Of a stretch of DNA of 64,000 nucleotides, positions 60,673 through 64,000 are shown piece by piece. How positions within the stretch are numbered: the first letter of the stretch is position 1; the number at the start of each line of letters is the position of its first letter. Below the pieces are notes generated by a model. It did no database searches and was not told where the DNA came from. It saw only the letters and a list, made by a program, of their open reading frames with translations. The position numbers and the translations under genes are program-made. This DNA comes from AB-629-J13 sp964518835 (lineage in GTDB: Bacteria > Fidelibacterota > Marinisomatia > Marinisomatales > AB-629-J13): positions 16,351 to 80,350 of the forward strand of contig CAZFKU010000002.1 of the NCBI GenBank assembly GCA_964518835.1, given 5' to 3'.

Positions 60673-61776
60673 TCAGGGGACGGTAAATATTTTTCTCACG
60701 GATTCCATTTCAGCATCGTAAGTTGGAGCCATTCCGCTCCAATCAAATTTTAGAGCGGTTTTTTGGAGACTTGATTCCCTTATGGTTTCAATATTTTTTA
60801 ATGCAAAAACAGTTTTATCAAATAATTCATTTTCATCCAAATAAAAAGTTTCTGTTGGGAATAATTCAGGATATGTAAGACGATGTGGTAAAATTGGATA
60901 ACATCCACAATACACTGCTTCCATGATGCCTGCACCAAAAAAATCTTGAATATTTGTGACAGGTAAAATATCAGATTTCCATAGCCAGTCAGCATATTCT
61001 TCTGAGGAATCAACATAACCGGTGTGTAATATTTTGTCGCCTAATTTATCTATATTATTTCTGAATTCATGGGGTGCTTCTGAAAAATTCTCACCTAAAA
61101 TAACGACTTTAAAATCCAATTTGTTTGCAATTAACCGATTTAACAAATTAAAAAAATCTTTCGGATTTTTATCAAATTCCCAGCGGTGATTCCATAATAT
61201 TATTGGAATTTCATTTTGTCTCGATTTGAATTTATCAAACCGCTTTAAATCCAATCCAAGATATAGAACAGAGCTTTTTGTTTCAATTTCCTCAATGGAA
61301 TCCAACTCATTAAAATCCGGAAAATGTTTTAATAATTTAGGTAATTCTGAAAGGAATGATTTTCGGTGATATTCGGAATTAAAAAAACAATGGTCAGCAG
61401 TTAAAGCAGAAGAATAGTTAATGAATCTGTAATGCTTATCCCGTTTTTCAATTATGTCTCTATCGTCCGGAGACCAGGGATAGGACAATTGATTTTCATG
61501 GAAATAAATTGCGGTGGGAATGTGAGAGGTCATTTTCCGAGTTAATGATAAAAAAGTTGTTAGATCCAGCATATCAGTTGCTAAAATGAGCTCAAATGAT
61601 TTATCAAATTTAGTGAATTCCTTTGCCAAAGTAACTGCCCCTCCATGCATCCTCCATTTCCAGAATCTGCCGGGAAGAGACAGGATGGTTATATCATGCT
61701 TGCTGTATTTTTTATACTCTTCTGCCCATGAACGATGGGAACCGGTGAAATAAGGTTCGAGAAGAAGAATGTTCAA
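60673..61776 (-). CDS. Probable tRNA-queuosine alpha-mannosyltransferase (DUF3524/GTDC1-like)
   Basis: GT-B glycosyltransferase of 367 residues. The N-terminal DUF3524 signature is LEPYFTGSHRSWAEEY (6-21), followed by LSLPGRFWKWRMHGGA and YFHENQLSYPW. The C-terminal donor half has ILWNHRWEFDKNP and FGAGIMEAVYCGCYPILPHR. Human GTDC1/QTMAN uses GDP-mannose to modify queuosine in tRNA-Asp; bacterial relatives share the DUF3524 start. No tgt, queA or queG is in the window, so queuosine synthesis must be checked elsewhere. Alternative: another GT4 enzyme. Confidence 0.83.
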   Translation of the reverse strand: MNILLLEPYFTGSHRSWAEEYKKYSKHDITILSLPGRFWKWRMHGGAVTLAKEFTKFDKSFELILATDMLDLTTFLSLTRKMTSHIPTAIYFHENQLSYPWSPDDRDIIEKRDKHYRFINYSSALTADHCFFNSEYHRKSFLSELPKLLKHFPDFNELDSIEEIETKSSVLYLGLDLKRFDKFKSRQNEIPIILWNHRWEFDKNPKDFFNLLNRLIANKLDFKVVILGENFSEAPHEFRNNIDKLGDKILHTGYVDSSEEYADWLWKSDILPVTNIQDFFGAGIMEAVYCGCYPILPHRLTYPELFPTETFYLDENELFDKTVFALKNIETIRESSLQKTALKFDWSGMAPTYDAEMESVRKIFTVP

Positions 61777-61889
61777 TTAGAATAAACTAGCTGGGAAAGC
61801 ATCATAATTATTAATTTAGGTTGATGGAATAGATATAGTATAGTCAATAAACGGACTATTATCTATTCAATTAAACCAAGATACTTATC

Positions 61890-62945
61890 CTATTCAAAAT
61901 TGATATGAATTACACCTAATTGAGTTGATCGTACCCAGTAACTTTCCCCCGGACTTAATTGAAAAACTTCTTCATAACCATTATTGAATCCATAAAATGT
62001 TCCGGGTACTATGAGATTAAACGGATCATATATATTTTCAATGTTGGTTATTTGGTTTAAACCTGAAATCAAATTCCAGCCTTGGAATAAATTTATAGTC
62101 AAATTATTTATATGAGTCCCGGAAACTATAACCGATTCATCCAGTTGAAATCGAAGCCAATACCCGGTTCCGGGAATAAAATATTCTTCTGTAATATACC
62201 CACCGTTGAATGAGTAAAGTGTTCCCTCTACAGTGTTTGGGAATAAGACTTGATATGATGAATTTTCTACTTCTACTGGTAATCCAATCAGATTCCAGCC
62301 CTGCTGAACGGAATAAGTAACAGTCTCTGTTGGAGCTGAATTCTCACATGCTTCATAACATTCTTCCATTGAATCAAAAAAAGCACTGGAATAATCAATA
62401 CCATCTACTACCCAGTCACAACCGGAAATGTATTCACAATTTTCATTAATCCATCCAATCCCCAATACCATGTCGCATGCACCAAAATCAATTCCCGTTA
62501 AATCAATGCAATCGGTCTGGACACTGCAATCCAGAAATTCTCCATCCAGATAATAATCTGCCCAGCATCCTTCACAATAATTAGGAATGCACTCTGCCTC
62601 AGGAAATTCAGGACAAAATTCCACAGTGCAGGGGTCAGCAAAACAGTCCACCGGAAATTCACACTCATCGGAAATTTCGATGGAGGTTACATCAATGGCA
62701 CCACATTCTACACACCATACTTCCTCACCTTCGATTTCAACAAATCTGTCAGTATATGGAACCAGCATATCAATGTTGTCCAGATGAGTGATCCAGGTGA
62801 GAAATTCCCCGTATTCATCCTCAAGGTAGTATAAGGAACAATCATCCATGCAGAATGAAGCGTCTGCGAAGCGGACGTAACCGGTTATGGAAAAAACAGG
62901 AGTGATTATAAGGAGGTAGAAAAATAAAATTGAGGGTAATTTCAT
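61890..62945 (-). CDS. Secreted cysteine-rich protein with a two-fold C-terminal repeat
   Basis: Not a named family. It has 351 residues with a signal peptide (about 1-19). Residues about 32-205 hold 18 Cys in an acidic background (DPCTVEFCPEFPEAECIPNY and SMEECYEACEN). The last ~140 residues contain two similar halves: QQGWNLIGLPV, GTLYSFNGGY, PGTGYWLRF and then FQGWNLISGLN, GTFYGFNNGY, PGESYWVRS. Probably a disulfide-stabilised extracellular protein. The repeat ends at the C-terminus, suggesting a surface-attachment or carbohydrate-contacting module, unproven. Gaps of 113 and 37 bases flank it. Confidence 0.75.
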   Translation of the reverse strand: MKLPSILFFYLLIITPVFSITGYVRFADASFCMDDCSLYYLEDEYGEFLTWITHLDNIDMLVPYTDRFVEIEGEEVWCVECGAIDVTSIEISDECEFPVDCFADPCTVEFCPEFPEAECIPNYCEGCWADYYLDGEFLDCSVQTDCIDLTGIDFGACDMVLGIGWINENCEYISGCDWVVDGIDYSSAFFDSMEECYEACENSAPTETVTYSVQQGWNLIGLPVEVENSSYQVLFPNTVEGTLYSFNGGYITEEYFIPGTGYWLRFQLDESVIVSGTHINNLTINLFQGWNLISGLNQITNIENIYDPFNLIVPGTFYGFNNGYEEVFQLSPGESYWVRSTQLGVIHINFE

Positions 62946-62982
62946 TTTATAGTCATTGCTCTATAAAAATATGGGGAAGGAT

Positions 62983-63360
62983 TTATGACCAGACAGATTT
63001 TACCTGATCAATCAGGGAAACCTCCTTGGTGTTGATACCGTCAGCTTCAGACAGGGTTTTTAAATTATTCAGACAGTACGATTTATTTTTTTCCTGAAGT
63101 TCTGAATTCAAATCATTTACAAAATTCATGAATTCACTTTCTCTTTCATCAATGTTCAGCGTCATATACCAGTTCAATACGTCAGTCAGAACATGATAGG
63201 TTTGCCTGTAATGATGTTCTTCGGAAGAAATAAAATAATCCACTTTGTCGAGGATAATGTCAAGTTCCCTAGCCGATAACAAATCATCTGTTGAAGATGA
63301 AAAATGGATGTAAACAAATCCTAATTTGTGGAGCAGTGTGATTTCAGATGGTTTTGACAT
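62983..63360 (-). CDS. Small helical protein, possibly TerB-like
   Basis: A 125-residue soluble, mostly helical acidic protein. Ends such as LLHKLGFVYIHFSSSTDDLL and SEADGINTKEVSLIDQVKSV recall TerB/TerB-like helical bundles, but without a convincing metal-binding aspartate set. No signal peptide or membrane segment. It lies between the Cys-rich protein and a flavin reductase gene. Function unknown. Confidence 0.6.
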   Translation of the reverse strand: MSKPSEITLLHKLGFVYIHFSSSTDDLLSARELDIILDKVDYFISSEEHHYRQTYHVLTDVLNWYMTLNIDERESEFMNFVNDLNSELQEKNKSYCLNNLKTLSEADGINTKEVSLIDQVKSVWS

Positions 63361-63419
63361 TTTCGACTCTTATTTTATAATCACCAATCGAAAAGTTACG
63401 ACAGCAAAACGAATTTGAA

Positions 63420-63926
63420 CTACGGTTTTATCAGTTTTTTCAGTTGCTTTATTTTGCTTCGGCTGGAGTTAGAATTAAAACCAGTATGGTTTGTAACAGC
63501 GATGGTTCTTGGAAGAACAATAACTCCTAAGTGCTCCAACTGAATTCGCATGGAACGGAGAAAATTTTGACCGCTTCCTGCGCTGTGAGTAGCAATCAAC
63601 CCTACTTTTCCGCTGAACACCTCCCGCCACTGATTTGTTGAAACTGTGATCCAGGCAATGACATTTGTTATGATAGGAGGGATACTGCCATTGTACTCAG
63701 GGGCACAAACAATAAACGCATCCGTTTTCTGGAACTGGTCTATCAAAGAATGTACATTTTCCGGAACTCCGTTTTGGTATATTTCAGGAGTATAAAGAGG
63801 AAGACTATAATTCTCAAGATTAATAAGTTCAGTATTTATATTTTCGTTATCAGCTAAACTTTTAATGTTTTCAGCTAAATGAAGATTATTATTGGAGGTA
63901 GCGCTTATGATGAGGATGTTTGACAT
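63420..63926 (-). CDS. NADPH-dependent FMN reductase-family protein
   Basis: Flavodoxin-fold oxidoreductase of 168 residues. The phosphate-binding loop is IISATSNNNLHLAENI and the flavin-binding motif is CAPEYNGSIPP. GKVGLIATHSAGSGQNFLRS matches the FMN_red family (azoreductase, chromate or quinone reductase relatives). Substrate unknown. It lies 20 bases downstream of the partial tRNA on the same strand. Confidence 0.9.
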   Translation of the reverse strand: MSNILIISATSNNNLHLAENIKSLADNENINTELINLENYSLPLYTPEIYQNGVPENVHSLIDQFQKTDAFIVCAPEYNGSIPPIITNVIAWITVSTNQWREVFSGKVGLIATHSAGSGQNFLRSMRIQLEHLGVIVLPRTIAVTNHTGFNSNSSRSKIKQLKKLIKP

Positions 63927-63946
63927 TATTAAATTACAAATTTATG

Positions 63947-64000
63947 TGGGCCCTCAGGGATTCGAACCCCGGACCAACGGATTATGAGTCCCTTTCCTTC
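63947..64000 (-). tRNA. tRNA with CAT anticodon (Met or Ile2), partial
   Basis: Read on the minus strand the window edge shows an anticodon loop CTCATAA (63982-63988; anticodon CAT), a variable region, a T-arm GGGGTTCGAATCCC with canonical TTCGAAT loop, and 3' acceptor AGGGCCC plus discriminator A. The CCA end is not fully encoded (ACA follows). The 5' half lies outside the window. One anticodon-stem pair (28-42) appears as G-G, so elongator Met, initiator or lysidine-modified Ile2 cannot be separated. Confidence 0.85.

Overview
The window looks like a chromosomal stretch from an AT-rich Gram-negative bacterium of the FCB superphylum. Candidatus Marinimicrobia (SAR406) or a close relative is my best guess. 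The evidence is a full lipid A and BAM gene set, separate lpxC and fabZ (not the fused form typical of Bacteroidota), a Thermus/FCB-style seven-iron ferredoxin, a Bacteroidota-like Cas6 relative, and secreted proteins with lamin-tail domains and PNPFSPDGDG-type C-terminal modules. The taxon is inferred from remembered protein families only. A 100-N scaffold gap shows this is a draft, probably metagenomic, assembly.

Layout. 1-4302: cell-wall amidase (5' end outside the window), murI, folC, rho. 4349-5344: an orphan Cas6-like protein with a lysine-rich tail. 5427-14486: aminotransferase, rpmE, a DUF1385 membrane protein, prfA, prmC, a UbiA-family prenyltransferase, dnaE and dtd; from DUF1385 to dtd every junction overlaps. 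14567-19866: a B12-binding protein, a TPR protein, peptidases, a HAD phosphatase and a class V aminotransferase. 19861-22503 (minus): a sugar/polyol kinase and an MFS permease. 22744-24232: ferredoxin and an Mrp ATPase with an unusual insert.

24323-34455 is an envelope-biogenesis block: uppS, bamA, ompH/skp, lpxD, lpxC, fabZ, lpxA (apparently starting at ATT), a small outer-membrane-like protein, dxr and rseP. Convergent to it are DUF3108, tsaC and a lipid A acyltransferase. 36676-39561: nfeD, floA and a small membrane protein. 39558-43560 (minus): coaE, adk and a nucleoside-salvage set (nupC, tdk, cdd), then a rhomboid protease. 43631-51479 (minus): an M23 peptidase and a heavy-metal CusABC-type RND efflux operon with a His-rich adaptor, preceded by a small Cys/His secreted protein.

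51566-55463: a PDZ protein, an outer-membrane-like protein split by a spurious scaffold gap, a lamin-tail protein and an arsenate-reductase-type phosphatase. 55570-59822: an orphan, degenerate-looking DNA methyltransferase, yqeY, cvpA, dnaG, DUF302 and a zinc-ribbon protein. 59861-64000 (minus): an exported L-isoaspartyl methyltransferase, a probable tRNA-queuosine mannosyltransferase, a Cys-rich secreted protein with a two-fold repeat, a small helical protein, a flavin reductase and a partial CAT-anticodon tRNA.

No insertion sequence, prophage, CRISPR array or rRNA was seen. Coding density is very high: no gene-free stretch exceeds 300 bases, and at least twelve junctions use 4-base stop/start overlaps. 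The least ordinary items are the Cas6-like protein beside rho, the Mrp insert, the ATT start of lpxA, the degenerate methyltransferase and the queuosine glycosyltransferase homologue.
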